A stretch of 64,000 nucleotides of DNA from Algoriphagus lutimaris (GCF_017051705.1 NZ_JAFIDJ010000001.1:1951786-2015785), one strand, 5' to 3'. Shown: positions 26,991 through 36,216, counted from the stretch's first letter. The notes: a model not told the origin generated them from the sequence alone. Numbers and translations are program-made.

Positions 26991-28349
26991 ATGAAGAAAA
27001 TTTCATTATTAACATCATCTGTAATTCTGGGAGCCATTGCGATCAGTGCTTGTAGTACAAATAGACTAGCTAGTACTGGAGGGGAACAGGATAATTTGTA
27101 TTTCATGGCTTCAGATGCAAGAATTGCAACTGAATTCGCTGTGCAGAACAATAATCCTGAATCTTTCGAAAGTTTAGGTTCTCTAAATACCGAAACCTAT
27201 CAAGGCGAAAATTTCAGTACTCGAAATGTAAACCCTGAGTATATCGCGAGATATTCTGCAACAGAGGACACCTCCTCAAATGACATGGTTTATTTTGACG
27301 AGGGAATTGCTTCTGCCGGAGAAGGTGATATTAATGCCTACGATGATTTTAGAGTAAATAATTCAAATACCTCATCCTTTGGATCAGGCTTCAATCCATC
27401 TATTTCTTTTAGCCTTGGCTACATGGGAGGTTTTAGTCCCTGGGGAATGGGATTCTATGATCCATTCTACATGCCAGGAATGTTTCCATCCTATGGATTC
27501 AGACCAGGATTTAGTTTAGGATTCGGAATCGGATTTGGATTTGGTTCCATGTTCGGCTGGGGTCCAAGTTTAGGTTTTGGTTGGGGTTATCCAGGATTTG
27601 GTTATCCGATGTTTGGAATTGGATATCCAGTTTATGGATTCCCAGGATATGGTTACCCAGGATATGGTTATAACAGACCTATCTACATCTTGCCAGGTGG
27701 TGAATACGGTGATAGAAGAGTAGTGAGAGGTTCAAGAGGAACTAGAGGAGCTGGCTTAGCTACCGCTTCTTCAAGATCCAGAAGTTCTGCAATTCTACCT
27801 AGCACTTCTAGAGCGCAAGCAAGAAGAGATGCCATCAATTCTCCTACCAATAGAAGTTTAGTATCTGGTAATAACACCAGATCTGCTTCCAGACAATTTA
27901 GTAATTCAAAAAATGATTACTATACCAATGGTAGAACGCGGGTAGGAACTACTAGAAATGTGAGCTCTCCAGCAGTTACCAGAAGTGCCACAAGATCTAG
28001 AAGTGCAATGCCTTCTGCTAGACCAAGCTATTCTGGAACCAACTCTAGATCTTCTAATCCTTATTATAACAGCCCAAGCAGAAATTCAAGAACTTATAGA
28101 AGCACAAGTCCTTCTTACAATAGATCGGCAAGTCCTTCATACAATAGAAGCAATATTCCTGCAGGAAGAACACCATCTTATGGAACCTCTCCTTCAAGAA
28201 TGTCTTCACCTTCTAGAAGCAATACAAATACAAGAACTTTTAGCACTCCAAGTAGAAGTTCAGGAAGCGGAATTAGTACTGGAGGTTCGAGAAGCAGCGG
28301 AGGCGGTGTCTCCAGTGGATCATCATCCAGAGGAGGAAGGGGAAATTAA
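26991..28349 (+). CDS. Low-complexity lipoprotein with Gly/aromatic core and Ser/Arg-rich tail
   Basis: 452 residues. Lipobox ISAC with Cys21. Residues about 22-130 are ordinary and acidic. Residues about 130-240 are very rich in Gly, Phe, Tyr, Pro and Met (GFGIGFGFGSMFGWGPSLGF, then repeated PGYGYPGYGYN). Residues 245-452 are rich in Ser, Arg, Asn, Thr and Tyr with many SR/RS pairs and repeats of the SPSYNRS kind, ending in a Gly/Ser/Arg tail. Such composition suggests a disordered, sticky, surface or matrix protein. No catalytic motif is seen. A terminator overlaps the stop codon, so it is a single-gene unit before the OMP gene. Confidence 0.75.
   Translation: MKKISLLTSSVILGAIAISACSTNRLASTGGEQDNLYFMASDARIATEFAVQNNNPESFESLGSLNTETYQGENFSTRNVNPEYIARYSATEDTSSNDMVYFDEGIASAGEGDINAYDDFRVNNSNTSSFGSGFNPSISFSLGYMGGFSPWGMGFYDPFYMPGMFPSYGFRPGFSLGFGIGFGFGSMFGWGPSLGFGWGYPGFGYPMFGIGYPVYGFPGYGYPGYGYNRPIYILPGGEYGDRRVVRGSRGTRGAGLATASSRSRSSAILPSTSRAQARRDAINSPTNRSLVSGNNTRSASRQFSNSKNDYYTNGRTRVGTTRNVSSPAVTRSATRSRSAMPSARPSYSGTNSRSSNPYYNSPSRNSRTYRSTSPSYNRSASPSYNRSNIPAGRTPSYGTSPSRMSSPSRSNTNTRTFSTPSRSSGSGISTGGSRSSGGGVSSGSSSRGGRGN
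27642..27671 (+). repeat. Tandem 15-base repeat in the Gly/Tyr-rich region
   Basis: Two adjacent copies of CCAGGATATGGTTAC (the second ends in T) encode PGYGY units of the lipoprotein. Degenerate copies lie just upstream. Confidence 0.8.
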
Positions 28350-28364
28350 TTCCCCTTTTTTTTT
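28338..28364 (+). terminator. Terminator with the stop codon in its loop
   Basis: AGGGGAA (28338-28344) pairs with TTCCCCT (28350-28356), then eight T follow. The left arm is the end of the lipoprotein coding region and the TAA stop (28347-28349) lies in the 5-base loop. Confidence 0.85.
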
Positions 28365-28423
28365 GACCAAAATGTCACAATTTATCACCCTATCCGTTAT
28401 CTATAAAACAAATTATTGATTCG

Positions 28424-29935
28424 ATGAGGCTAACTCCCTTTATTTTCTTTGTCGTATTATTCACATCCAATTTAGCATTTGGGCAGAGTGGATATTATGA
28501 AGATGCATATAGATTCAGCCATGTTAAACCAGCAGGTTCATCCAGAGTAATGGCTATTGGTGGAACTCAATGGTCTCTTGGTGGAGATGTATCCAACATT
28601 GCTGGAAACCCCGCAGGTTTAGGTTTTTTCAGAACCTCAGAAGCTAGTATCTCATTAGGATACTCAGACTGGAAAGTCAATACTAATTATTTAGATCAGC
28701 AAAAATCCTATAATACTACCAATTTTAATCTACCAAACCTTAGTTATGTAATGGCTAATCCAAAAGAAGGATTGGGTCGAGGTGCATTTAAAGGTGGGGC
28801 TTTTGGTATCAGTATTCAAAGGATTGCCAATTTTAATACAGAATATGGTTTCTTTTCTGATCAACTAGGAAATACTTCTATTATAGATTTTTATTTACAG
28901 GATGCAAATGGAATTCGTGAAAGTCAAATTGAATCCTATGGCTTGACAGGTTTGGCTTACTCTACCTATCAAATCAATCCTATATTTTTCGATGAGGATG
29001 GAAATGTAATTAATGATCCTAGTACCTATGATTCCTTTGTGACAGGCTTTCCTTTTCAAGACGAAAATATCAGGCAAGAAGGAAGTTCCAATCAAATAAC
29101 CTTCAGTTATGGAGCTAATTTTAATCATAAGGTATTTGTAGGCGGATCTTTAGGAATAAGAAACTTGAATTTCAGTTCCACCAAGACCTATAACGAAGAG
29201 TTTCCAGACGGACCATTAATTAACTCGTCACTCACCGAAAGACTTTACATCAACGGATCCGGAATTAACCTAAATCTTGGATTAATCTATAAACCAATTG
29301 ACTACCTGAATTTAGGTTTCACATTCCAAACACCTACCTGGTATGCCTTGAATGAGGAATATGAAGCGAGCATGTATGCCAACTATGACAATTATGAATA
29401 TGAGCCAGAAGATATTGTCTTGGGAGAAGTAGATGCATTATCAGATTATATACTAGGTTCATATAATCTAAACACCCCTTTAAAAATCGGAGCTGGAGCT
29501 ACTTTCTTTTTAGGGAAAAATGGGTTTATCTCTGGAGATGTAGACTTTGTTGATTACAGCAACTCTACGATCAAAAGCAGAGATTTTGATGAAGGACCTG
29601 ATAACCAAGTAATCCGTACTCGTTATACCAGTACTTTAAATTATAGACTGGGAGCTGAAGTTCGATTAGATGTCTTACGTTTAAGAGGTGGATACGCTTA
29701 TTATGGTGATCCAATCTCTAATTCGGACTATGACCGAAGTACCAATCAAATCAGCGGCGGTATTGGAGCCAAATTCAACAAGTTTACAATTGACATGGCT
29801 TTGATTAGCCAAAAGGCTAACGGTTTATATTCCAGCTATCAGGTATTAGATGGACAAAACAATAACATTGGGCCGGTAACTGAACTTGAAAATAGAATCT
29901 TTACAGGAATGCTAACCCTAGGATTTAGTTTTTAA
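28424..29935 (+). CDS. Outer membrane beta-barrel protein, FadL/OmpP1-like
   Basis: 503 residues with a cleavable signal peptide (to about residue 20, AFGQ). The N-terminal GGDVSNIAGNPAGLGFF (52-68) is the hallmark of the FadL/TodX family, where the N-terminus plugs the barrel. Repeated amphipathic strands follow, and the last residue is Phe (LTLGFSF), the usual outer-membrane insertion signal. FadL-type barrels take up hydrophobic compounds; the substrate is unknown. It starts 60 bases after the terminator of the lipoprotein gene and overlaps the end of aroK by 18 bases. Confidence 0.85.
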   Translation: MRLTPFIFFVVLFTSNLAFGQSGYYEDAYRFSHVKPAGSSRVMAIGGTQWSLGGDVSNIAGNPAGLGFFRTSEASISLGYSDWKVNTNYLDQQKSYNTTNFNLPNLSYVMANPKEGLGRGAFKGGAFGISIQRIANFNTEYGFFSDQLGNTSIIDFYLQDANGIRESQIESYGLTGLAYSTYQINPIFFDEDGNVINDPSTYDSFVTGFPFQDENIRQEGSSNQITFSYGANFNHKVFVGGSLGIRNLNFSSTKTYNEEFPDGPLINSSLTERLYINGSGINLNLGLIYKPIDYLNLGFTFQTPTWYALNEEYEASMYANYDNYEYEPEDIVLGEVDALSDYILGSYNLNTPLKIGAGATFFLGKNGFISGDVDFVDYSNSTIKSRDFDEGPDNQVIRTRYTSTLNYRLGAEVRLDVLRLRGGYAYYGDPISNSDYDRSTNQISGGIGAKFNKFTIDMALISQKANGLYSSYQVLDGQNNNIGPVTELENRIFTGMLTLGFSF

Positions 29936-30454
29936 TAAACTGATCAATTCTGACATTAAAAGCTCAGCGGAAAACTCTTCTCCGCTGAGCTTAATTTTTG
30001 CCTGATTATAAAAATATTCCCGGTCGGTAAGTAAGCTTTTTAGTTTCATTACAGTCTCTTCCCGGTCTAAATCCTGAAACATAGGTCTGTTTTGGATTTT
30101 GGATACTCCTAACCTATTTGAAATCTCCCCTATCGGCACATCTAGGTAAACCGAAACTGCATGCTCATTGATTAGCTCCATGTTGTCATTGAAGCAGGGA
30201 CATCCTCCTCCAGACGCCAACACGTAGGACTCATGAGCTTCCAATATTTTTTTTAAAGATTCAGTTTCCCACTCTCTAAACTGACCCTCTCCGTATGATT
30301 TGAAAATTTCGGGGATTTTCATTTTATAATTTGACTCAATCAATGAATCCAAATCATAGTATGGAAAATCCAACACCGAAGCAAGTTGCCTTCCAAAGGT
30401 GCTTTTCCCTGAACCAGGCAATCCTACCAAAACAACTTTAAGCTCTTTTGTCAT
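29918..30454 (-). CDS. aroK: Shikimate kinase
   Basis: 178 residues, the usual length. It phosphorylates shikimate with ATP in the aromatic amino acid pathway, cytoplasmic. Walker A GLPGSGKST (11-19), the shikimate-binding Asp in YYDLDSLIE, REWE with its Arg, and the GGG of ASGGGCPCF identify it. The lid Arg occurs in IQNRPMFQ. The start overlaps the DoxX-like gene stop by four bases, and its stop overlaps the facing OMP gene. Confidence 0.95.
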   Translation of the reverse strand: MTKELKVVLVGLPGSGKSTFGRQLASVLDFPYYDLDSLIESNYKMKIPEIFKSYGEGQFREWETESLKKILEAHESYVLASGGGCPCFNDNMELINEHAVSVYLDVPIGEISNRLGVSKIQNRPMFQDLDREETVMKLKSLLTDREYFYNQAKIKLSGEEFSAELLMSELISLLKTKS

Positions 30455-31551
30455 TGTACATAAAGATCAATAACCTCTTCGGCAGAAGGAGTATTGTTAT
30501 GATGGTATTTAGCTAATACTTCCCCATCTTTTAATACCATGATACCCGGATTAGATCGAATAATAGTTTTCACAACAGTGGCATCTGCTTGAAGACCAGT
30601 AATCCCCCATCCCCTTTTATTTATTAATGCATTTATTTCTTCCTCTGTAGCTGCTGCGACAAAGACCACTTCTAAAGGAGAGCCATTTAAACTTTGTACC
30701 AACTCATCGATCACTTCCAAATTTGAGTCATCCATCTTTGGCATACTGCTTACTAAAATCACAACTTTATTACCTGTAAACATCTCAGACGAATAGTCCC
30801 CATTTTCATTCCAAACAGCAAAATCAGAAATTTTTGGCAGGCTCTCAGGGTTCTTTAAGTTCATTTCCACAAACTCGTAGCTTTCATCTGAAGGATATTG
30901 ATCCATCACTACAGTTTGACCATCTTTTTGCATGACATAGGAATACAATAAAGGAGCTGAAGGCTCCATAGCCCTCGGGATATTCACACCTACCTTATAG
31001 GCTCTAAAATCTATAAATGGAAGGTTTCTAATAGCTAAAATGGAAACAATCAAGGAAGAGACAACGACTACAACTACTGTTATATTCGCCCATTTGGCAG
31101 AACTTTTGGGTAAGTCTGCTTGAAAAATGAACAATATAGTAATCAGGACCAACAGTATAATATCCTTGTAGAATGATTCCCAAGGAGTCAATTTGATGGC
31201 ATCCCCAAAACACCCACAATCAGTCACCTTATTGAAGTAAGCAGAATAAAAAGTCAGGAATGTAAAGAACAAGATCATAAGACCCAATGCCCAAACCGTA
31301 AATTTACTTTTTACTCCCAAAATCAGCATAACTCCCAATGCTACCTCCAAAATCACTAAAAACACCGCTATTTCAAGGGCAAAAGGTTCGAAAACTGAAA
31401 AAAAGCCAGCAATGTCATTTGAAAAAACATCAAAATATTCTTCCAACTTAATAGAGGTGCCAACTGGGTCATTCACCTTTATTAATCCAGAAAAAATAAA
31501 AAGTCCTCCTACTAACAAACGAAGGACCCAAAGAAAGCCGTCTTTAATCAT
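30451..31551 (-). CDS. BT_3928-type membrane protein: DoxX/MauE-like domain plus thioredoxin-like domain
   Basis: 366 residues. Four membrane helices in the first 145 residues make a DoxX/MauE-like unit, with the paired Cys of TDCGCFGD in the loop before helix 4. A fifth helix (about 157-172) leads to a periplasmic or cytoplasmic thioredoxin-like domain (about 225-366) that lacks a CxxC. MauE/DoxX proteins act in thiol redox chemistry. The gene is coupled to aroK (four-base overlap) and to the DUF1599 gene (eight-base overlap), an order found in many Bacteroidota. Redox role inferred. Confidence 0.82.
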   Translation of the reverse strand: MIKDGFLWVLRLLVGGLFIFSGLIKVNDPVGTSIKLEEYFDVFSNDIAGFFSVFEPFALEIAVFLVILEVALGVMLILGVKSKFTVWALGLMILFFTFLTFYSAYFNKVTDCGCFGDAIKLTPWESFYKDIILLVLITILFIFQADLPKSSAKWANITVVVVVVSSLIVSILAIRNLPFIDFRAYKVGVNIPRAMEPSAPLLYSYVMQKDGQTVVMDQYPSDESYEFVEMNLKNPESLPKISDFAVWNENGDYSSEMFTGNKVVILVSSMPKMDDSNLEVIDELVQSLNGSPLEVVFVAAATEEEINALINKRGWGITGLQADATVVKTIIRSNPGIMVLKDGEVLAKYHHNNTPSAEEVIDLYVQ

Positions 31552-32092
31552 GGTGATATCCTAGTTTAATCAAACAAAATACTGAGTAATTTATCATATC
31601 CTGGTAATTAGCTTCTATTCCTTCAGAAACTAAAGTTTGGCCCGCGTTGTCTTCAATTTGTTTGACACGCAAAAGCTTCATTAGAACAATATCTGTCATT
31701 GAGCTGACTCTCATCTCTCTCCAAGCTTCTCCATAATCATGGTTTTTGTTTTCCAACAATCCCTTGGTCTCGCTTACCCATTTATCATAAACCGGTTCCA
31801 GATCCTCAAAAGGAATTTCCATACGGTTATCCTCAGAAAAACTAATTTGAAGTAAAGCAATGAGGCAATAGTTTATAATCCCCACAAACTCATCCACGAT
31901 GGGATCATTTACTTTTTGACTTCCTTTCTCTTGAATGGAGCGAATTCGCTGGGCTTTGATGAAAATTTGATCGGTGATGGAAGAAAGTCTTAAAATCCTC
32001 CAAGCCGTCCCATAATCGATGGTTTTCTTACGAAATAATTCTTTACAACGGCTGATAACTTGTGTATATTCGTTGCTAGTTAGCGTCTCCAA
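31544..32092 (-). CDS. DUF1599 protein with duplicated domain
   Basis: 182 residues made of two copies of one unit. Copy 1 has DYGTAWRILRLSSITDQIFIK (about 22-42) and copy 2 DYGEAWREMRVSSMTDIVLMK (about 117-137), so about 95 residues apart. The family (also called nucleotide modification associated domain 1) is all-alpha and has been linked to nucleotide metabolism by context only. Its start codon is 16 bases from the folP start on the other strand. Function unknown. Confidence 0.85.
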   Translation of the reverse strand: METLTSNEYTQVISRCKELFRKKTIDYGTAWRILRLSSITDQIFIKAQRIRSIQEKGSQKVNDPIVDEFVGIINYCLIALLQISFSEDNRMEIPFEDLEPVYDKWVSETKGLLENKNHDYGEAWREMRVSSMTDIVLMKLLRVKQIEDNAGQTLVSEGIEANYQDMINYSVFCLIKLGYHHD

Positions 32093-32108
32093 ATTTTATT
32101 TTAGTTTA

Positions 32109-32990
32109 ATGTTTCCTGTTAAGGGAGTTTCTTCATTCGAAGATAGAGTATTTCCCCAAAAATATACATTTCAATTTAACGGACAGCTCCAAGTTTGGAA
32201 TAGTCCGAAAATTATGGGTATATTAAATGTAACCCCTGATTCATTTTTTGGAAAAAGCAGAACCAATTTTACTTCAAATGACTTTGCAAGACAAGTTGAA
32301 AAACTGATTTCCGAAGGAGCTGACATTTTAGATATTGGGGGATATAGTACAAGGCCCGGTGCAGTAGAAGTTTCTGAGGCGGAAGAAATAAATAGGGTGG
32401 TACCTGCAGTAGAATGGATCTCTAAGAATTTTCCAGACACCTTACTTTCCGTAGACACTTTTCGTGCAAATGTTGCCCATCAGGCAATCGGTTCTGGAGC
32501 CCATATCGTAAATGATATTTCTTCAGGTGATTTGGACCCCGAAATGATTCCAACCGTAGGAAGGTTAAAAGTTCCTTATATAGCGATGCATATGCGCGGA
32601 AATCCTGCGAATATGCATGAACTAACAAATTATTCTGATATTTTAGGGGAAATATTGAATTATTTCGCTGAAAAACAGGAACAATTTAAAAAGTTTGGCA
32701 TTAAAGATGTAATAATTGATCCTGGCTTTGGATTTGCAAAAACGATTGAACAGAATTACTTTTTGCTTAAAAATTTAAAGCAATTTCAACGTTTATCATC
32801 TCCTATTTTGGTAGGAATTTCTCGTAAATCTATGATTTACAAAACCCTTCAAACAAATGCTGATGGTGCATTAAATGGGACTACTGCTTTAAATATGTTT
32901 GCACTTTGCCAAGGAGCAAACTTACTTAGAGTACATGACGTTAAAGAAGCAAAAGAAACATTAAAATTATACCACACAATTTACTCTTGA
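32109..32990 (+). CDS. folP: Dihydropteroate synthase
   Basis: 293 residues from the ATG at 32109; an upstream in-frame ATG at 32019 would lie inside the divergent gene and add residues foreign to the family, so I reject it. The enzyme joins p-aminobenzoate to the pterin pyrophosphate in folate synthesis, in the cytoplasm. MGILNVTPDSFF, DIGGYSTRPGA, VDTFRANVA, NDISSG, IDPGFGFAKT, GISRKSM and RVHDV are the full set of family motifs, in order. The stop overlaps the cdaA start by four bases. Confidence 0.95.
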   Translation: MFPVKGVSSFEDRVFPQKYTFQFNGQLQVWNSPKIMGILNVTPDSFFGKSRTNFTSNDFARQVEKLISEGADILDIGGYSTRPGAVEVSEAEEINRVVPAVEWISKNFPDTLLSVDTFRANVAHQAIGSGAHIVNDISSGDLDPEMIPTVGRLKVPYIAMHMRGNPANMHELTNYSDILGEILNYFAEKQEQFKKFGIKDVIIDPGFGFAKTIEQNYFLLKNLKQFQRLSSPILVGISRKSMIYKTLQTNADGALNGTTALNMFALCQGANLLRVHDVKEAKETLKLYHTIYS

Positions 32991-33865
32991 CATTTTTATT
33001 TAAAATAGGATTTTTAGACATCTCCATCGTCAATATGATAGATATTGCGCTGGTAGCTGCGCTATTATATCAGGTTTATAAATTATTGAAGGGTAGTGTG
33101 GCCATCAAAATATTTTTAGGGTTCCTATCCATTTACCTGATTTACCTCTTGGTAAGAGCTTTGAGAATGGAGCTTCTTTCTGCCATATTAGGTCAATTTA
33201 TGGGTGTTGGTGTGATTGCGGCCATTATTATTTTCGCACCAGAAATCAGAAAATTCCTCCTGATCATAGGTAGATCCTCCTTCCTCTCTGATGATAATAT
33301 GTGGAAAGACCTGCTTTTTTTCTGGAGAAAAAGAGAAAACTCAGTTTTCAATATCAGCCCAATAATAGATGCTTCCAAAACCTTGGCCGGAAGTAATACC
33401 GGTGCATTGATGGTTATTTCAAAAAGTACAGAATTGAAATTCTATGCAGAAAGTGGTGATATTTTGGATGCTGACCTTTCTAAACGCTTATTGATTTCCA
33501 TTTTTAACAAATATAGCCCATTACACGATGGGGCAGTGATCATTTACAATGGTAAAATCAAAGCTGCCCGTTGTATTCTTCCAGTAACAGAAAGAGAAGT
33601 GCCAGCCCAATTTGGATTAAGACATAGAGCTGGCATTGGCATGTCGGAAGCGACAGACACATTAATTCTGATCGTCTCCGAGGAAACCGGACAGTTATCA
33701 ATGGCAAAAAACGGAAAAATTCTTCATAATATGTCTTTTCAGGAAGTCCGAGAAACCATCAATGACTACCTAAACAATGAGGATGTGGATTCCAGATTTG
33801 AAGATATTGAAGAGTATGAATTGAAAAAAAGACGGAAAATGGCCATGACCAGTAAGTCAACTTAA
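32987..33865 (+). CDS. cdaA: Diadenylate cyclase, membrane-bound
   Basis: 292 residues. Three membrane helices (about 19-34, 40-58, 66-84) precede the DAC domain (about 125-270) with DGA (181-183) and RHR (212-214), the catalytic motifs. It makes c-di-AMP from two ATP. The TTG start at 32987 overlaps the folP stop (TTGA) and gives the usual family N-terminus FKIGFLDI; no ATG gives the first helix. The folP-cdaA pair is common in Bacteroidota. A clear terminator follows. Confidence 0.93.
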   Translation: MTFLFKIGFLDISIVNMIDIALVAALLYQVYKLLKGSVAIKIFLGFLSIYLIYLLVRALRMELLSAILGQFMGVGVIAAIIIFAPEIRKFLLIIGRSSFLSDDNMWKDLLFFWRKRENSVFNISPIIDASKTLAGSNTGALMVISKSTELKFYAESGDILDADLSKRLLISIFNKYSPLHDGAVIIYNGKIKAARCILPVTEREVPAQFGLRHRAGIGMSEATDTLILIVSEETGQLSMAKNGKILHNMSFQEVRETINDYLNNEDVDSRFEDIEEYELKKRRKMAMTSKST

Positions 33866-33870
33866 ACCAG

Positions 33871-33897
33871 GGCAAACTGAATAGTTTGCCTTTCTTA
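33871..33897 (+). terminator. folP-cdaA terminator
   Basis: GGCAAACT and AGTTTGCC pair across a 4-base loop, followed by TTTCTT, six bases after the cdaA stop. Confidence 0.8.
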
Positions 33898-34192
33898 TTA
33901 CTAAATATTTCAAAAGACCTTTCAAAGCTATTTTTAAACTCTCAACTTAACTACTAAGCCTATTATCCCATCGCCGACTTTTCGTTTAATTTACCTTCTA
34001 TAAACTCTTAGTGCCCGAAAAAAAATTTATTCTGGGATTTTACGTTAGAAAATTGGACCTTAATTTGTTCAAGGGGCAGACTACACCCACATTCTAGGAC
34101 AACGTATGCGTTCAAACTTTAGAATGGTTTAATCTTTGCTCCATTTATTGTCACTAAGAAAAAATTAAAAAGGAATCAAGTATACCTCACCT
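33898..34192. other. Gene-free stretch before the DUF5715 gene
   Basis: With the terminator this makes a 327-base gap. I see no coding pattern or RNA gene. It holds a nested hairpin (34090-34126): CATTCTA pairs with TAGAATG, enclosing AACG-tatg-CGTT. The hairpin lies in what could be the promoter or the leader of the next gene. Confidence 0.5.
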
Positions 34193-34915
34193 ATGAAAAA
34201 ACCGTCTTTCATTCACCTAGCCTTTTTTTTCATACTTTTTTCGGCAGGTGCGCTGGCAACACAAGGTTACATGCCAGAGTTGAAACAGCAATTAAAAGAT
34301 ACCTATACTACTCTTACTAATATAGCAGACTCAAAGGTAGAAAAGCCTGAAATGCCTGATGCAATCGAGGTTGATTTGCCCGAACTTAGAGTAGTCCCTC
34401 CTATTCCGAAGGAGGTCACCAAAGAATATGACAAACATCTGTTTGCTGCTGAGCATAATGGATTTGGGTTAATTGAAGACGAAAATCATTTCAAAAAACT
34501 CATTGAAGAAGAAAAACTAGTACTTATTGACGAGGGTACTGGCTATGAGGTAATGAAATTAACACATAGTCATCCTTATATTACTCCTTATTCTAAAGCA
34601 GTCTTGGAGGAAATTGGAGTCGCATTTCAAACCATTATGGAATCTGACAGCTATTTCACCCTTACATCTGTTACACGTACACCCGAACAGCAAAAAAGCT
34701 TGAGAAGAAGAAACAGTAATGCAACCAATGGAAACAGCTCGCATTCATATGGCGCATCATTTGATATCTCCTACATCCGATTCAATGGTAAGAAAAACTG
34801 GAGTAGAAAATCACAGAAAAAACTAGAAAAGGTCTTGGAGGAATTTCAAAAAGCCGGCAAAATCTTTTACCTCAAAGAGAGAAAGCAACGATGCTACCAT
34901 GTAACCGTTAGATAA
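34193..34915 (+). CDS. DUF5715 protein, M15 peptidase-like, exported
   Basis: 240 residues with a signal peptide or anchor (about 7-24). The C-terminal half has SSHSYGASFDIS (about residues 182-193), which matches the SxHxxGxAxD zinc-ligand motif of M15/VanY-type D-Ala-D-Ala peptidases, and a late CYHVTVR whose His would be the third ligand. The usual catalytic Glu before this His is not obvious, so a peptidoglycan peptidase is likely by fold but not assured by residues. Single gene between two terminators. Confidence 0.75.
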   Translation: MKKPSFIHLAFFFILFSAGALATQGYMPELKQQLKDTYTTLTNIADSKVEKPEMPDAIEVDLPELRVVPPIPKEVTKEYDKHLFAAEHNGFGLIEDENHFKKLIEEEKLVLIDEGTGYEVMKLTHSHPYITPYSKAVLEEIGVAFQTIMESDSYFTLTSVTRTPEQQKSLRRRNSNATNGNSSHSYGASFDISYIRFNGKKNWSRKSQKKLEKVLEEFQKAGKIFYLKERKQRCYHVTVR

Positions 34916-34945
34916 TACCTTGGCAAGTATCATATTTCAAAAAGT

Positions 34946-34980
34946 AAGCCGGGAATCTTAATAAGAAACCCGGCTTTTTT
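34946..34980. terminator. Terminator between DUF5715 gene and kbl
   Basis: AAGCCGGG (34946-34953) pairs with CCCGGCTT (34969-34976), followed by T on the plus strand. On the minus strand it is also followed by a C/T-rich stretch, so it may serve kbl too. Confidence 0.8.
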
Positions 34981-35019
34981 ATGTCATTAAGGACTTTTCA
35001 AGCAAAAGGTCGATTGACC

Positions 35020-36216
35020 TTACTTGATCACTCCCAATTCTTTTCCTACTTCAGTAAAAGCTGCAATTGCTTTATCCAAGTGTTGTTTTTCATGTCCTGC
35101 GGAAATCTGAACACGAATTCTTGCCTGCCCTTTAGGCACAACAGGGTAATAGAATCCTATTACATAGATCCCCTTTTCAAGAAGTTTTTCTGCCATTTTT
35201 TGGGAAAGTACTGCATCATATAACATGACTGGTACGATTGGGTGAGTTCCAGGCTTAATATCGAATCCCACAGCAGTCATTTTATCTCGGAAATAGGTAG
35301 TATTTTCTTCCAACTTATCTCTAAGAGCGGTCGTTTCCGTCAACAAATCAAAGACTGCAATGGAAGCACCTGTAATCGATGGAGCTAAGGTATTGGAAAA
35401 CAAATAAGGTCTGGATCTCTGTCTTAGCAACTCAACAATCTCCTTACGTCCTGAAGTAAATCCTCCGGATGCACCACCTAAGGCTTTTCCTAAAGTTCCT
35501 GTGATGATATCAATTTTACCCATGACGTTGCAATGCTCATGAACACCTCTTCCTGTTTTTCCCATAAAACCTGTAGAATGACACTCATCTGACATTACCA
35601 AGGCACCGTACTTTTCTGCCAATGCAACTATCTTATCCAATTGTGCAATGGTGCCATCCATAGAGAACACACCATCCGTTACAATTATTTTTTGCTTTGC
35701 TCCTTTGGCATCAGCATCTTTCAATTGGGCTTCAAGATCATTCATATCATTATGCTGATACCTAAATCTCATTGCCTTACATAATCTGACCCCATCAATG
35801 ATAGAGGCGTGATTCAATGCATCCGAAATAATTGCATCCTCTGGACCTAATATCGGTTCGAATACCCCCCCATTTGCATCAAATGCAGCTGCGTACAAAA
35901 TCGTATCTTCTGTTCCCAAAAATTCCGAAATCTTCTTTTCCAATTCCTTATGAATATCCTGGGTTCCACAAATAAATCGTACGGAAGACATCCCGAAACC
36001 ATGGGTATCAATCGCATCCTTTGCTGCTTCAATAACTTTTGGATGAGAAGAAAGTCCTAAATAATTATTAGCACAGAAATTCAATACTTTTTGTCCACCT
36101 GCTATTGTGATTTCTGCAGATTGTGGAGAGGTGATTATTCTTTCCTTTTTAAATAGTCCAGCTTCTTCGATACCTTTTAGTTCTTCAACCAATTTGGGTT
36201 TTAATCTGTCGTACAT
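35020..36216 (-). CDS. kbl: 2-amino-3-ketobutyrate CoA ligase (glycine C-acetyltransferase)
   Basis: 398 residues, the family length. A PLP enzyme of the alpha-oxoamine synthase group that splits 2-amino-3-ketobutyrate with CoA to glycine and acetyl-CoA. [14 protein letters not shown] near the N-terminus, [11 protein letters not shown] with the PLP-binding Asp and [13 protein letters not shown] with the Schiff-base Lys identify it. The threonine dehydrogenase that makes its substrate is encoded divergently (36370-37317), 153 bases away, so the two share an upstream region. Confidence 0.95.
   Translation of the reverse strand: MYDRLKPKLVEELKGIEEAGLFKKERIITSPQSAEITIAGGQKVLNFCANNYLGLSSHPKVIEAAKDAIDTHGFGMSSVRFICGTQDIHKELEKKISEFLGTEDTILYAAAFDANGGVFEPILGPEDAIISDALNHASIIDGVRLCKAMRFRYQHNDMNDLEAQLKDADAKGAKQKIIVTDGVFSMDGTIAQLDKIVALAEKYGALVMSDECHSTGFMGKTGRGVHEHCNVMGKIDIITGTLGKALGGASGGFTSGRKEIVELLRQRSRPYLFSNTLAPSITGASIAVFDLLTETTALRDKLEENTTYFRDKMTAVGFDIKPGTHPIVPVMLYDAVLSQKMAEKLLEKGIYVIGFYYPVVPKGQARIRVQISAGHEKQHLDKAIAAFTEVGKELGVIK

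Noticed and set aside
27985-28419. Long plus-strand frame of 144 codons inside the low-complexity lipoprotein gene
   Set aside because: It is a shifted frame of a repetitive Ser/Arg region, rich in Leu, Glu and Gln by codon shift, and carries no independent start context.
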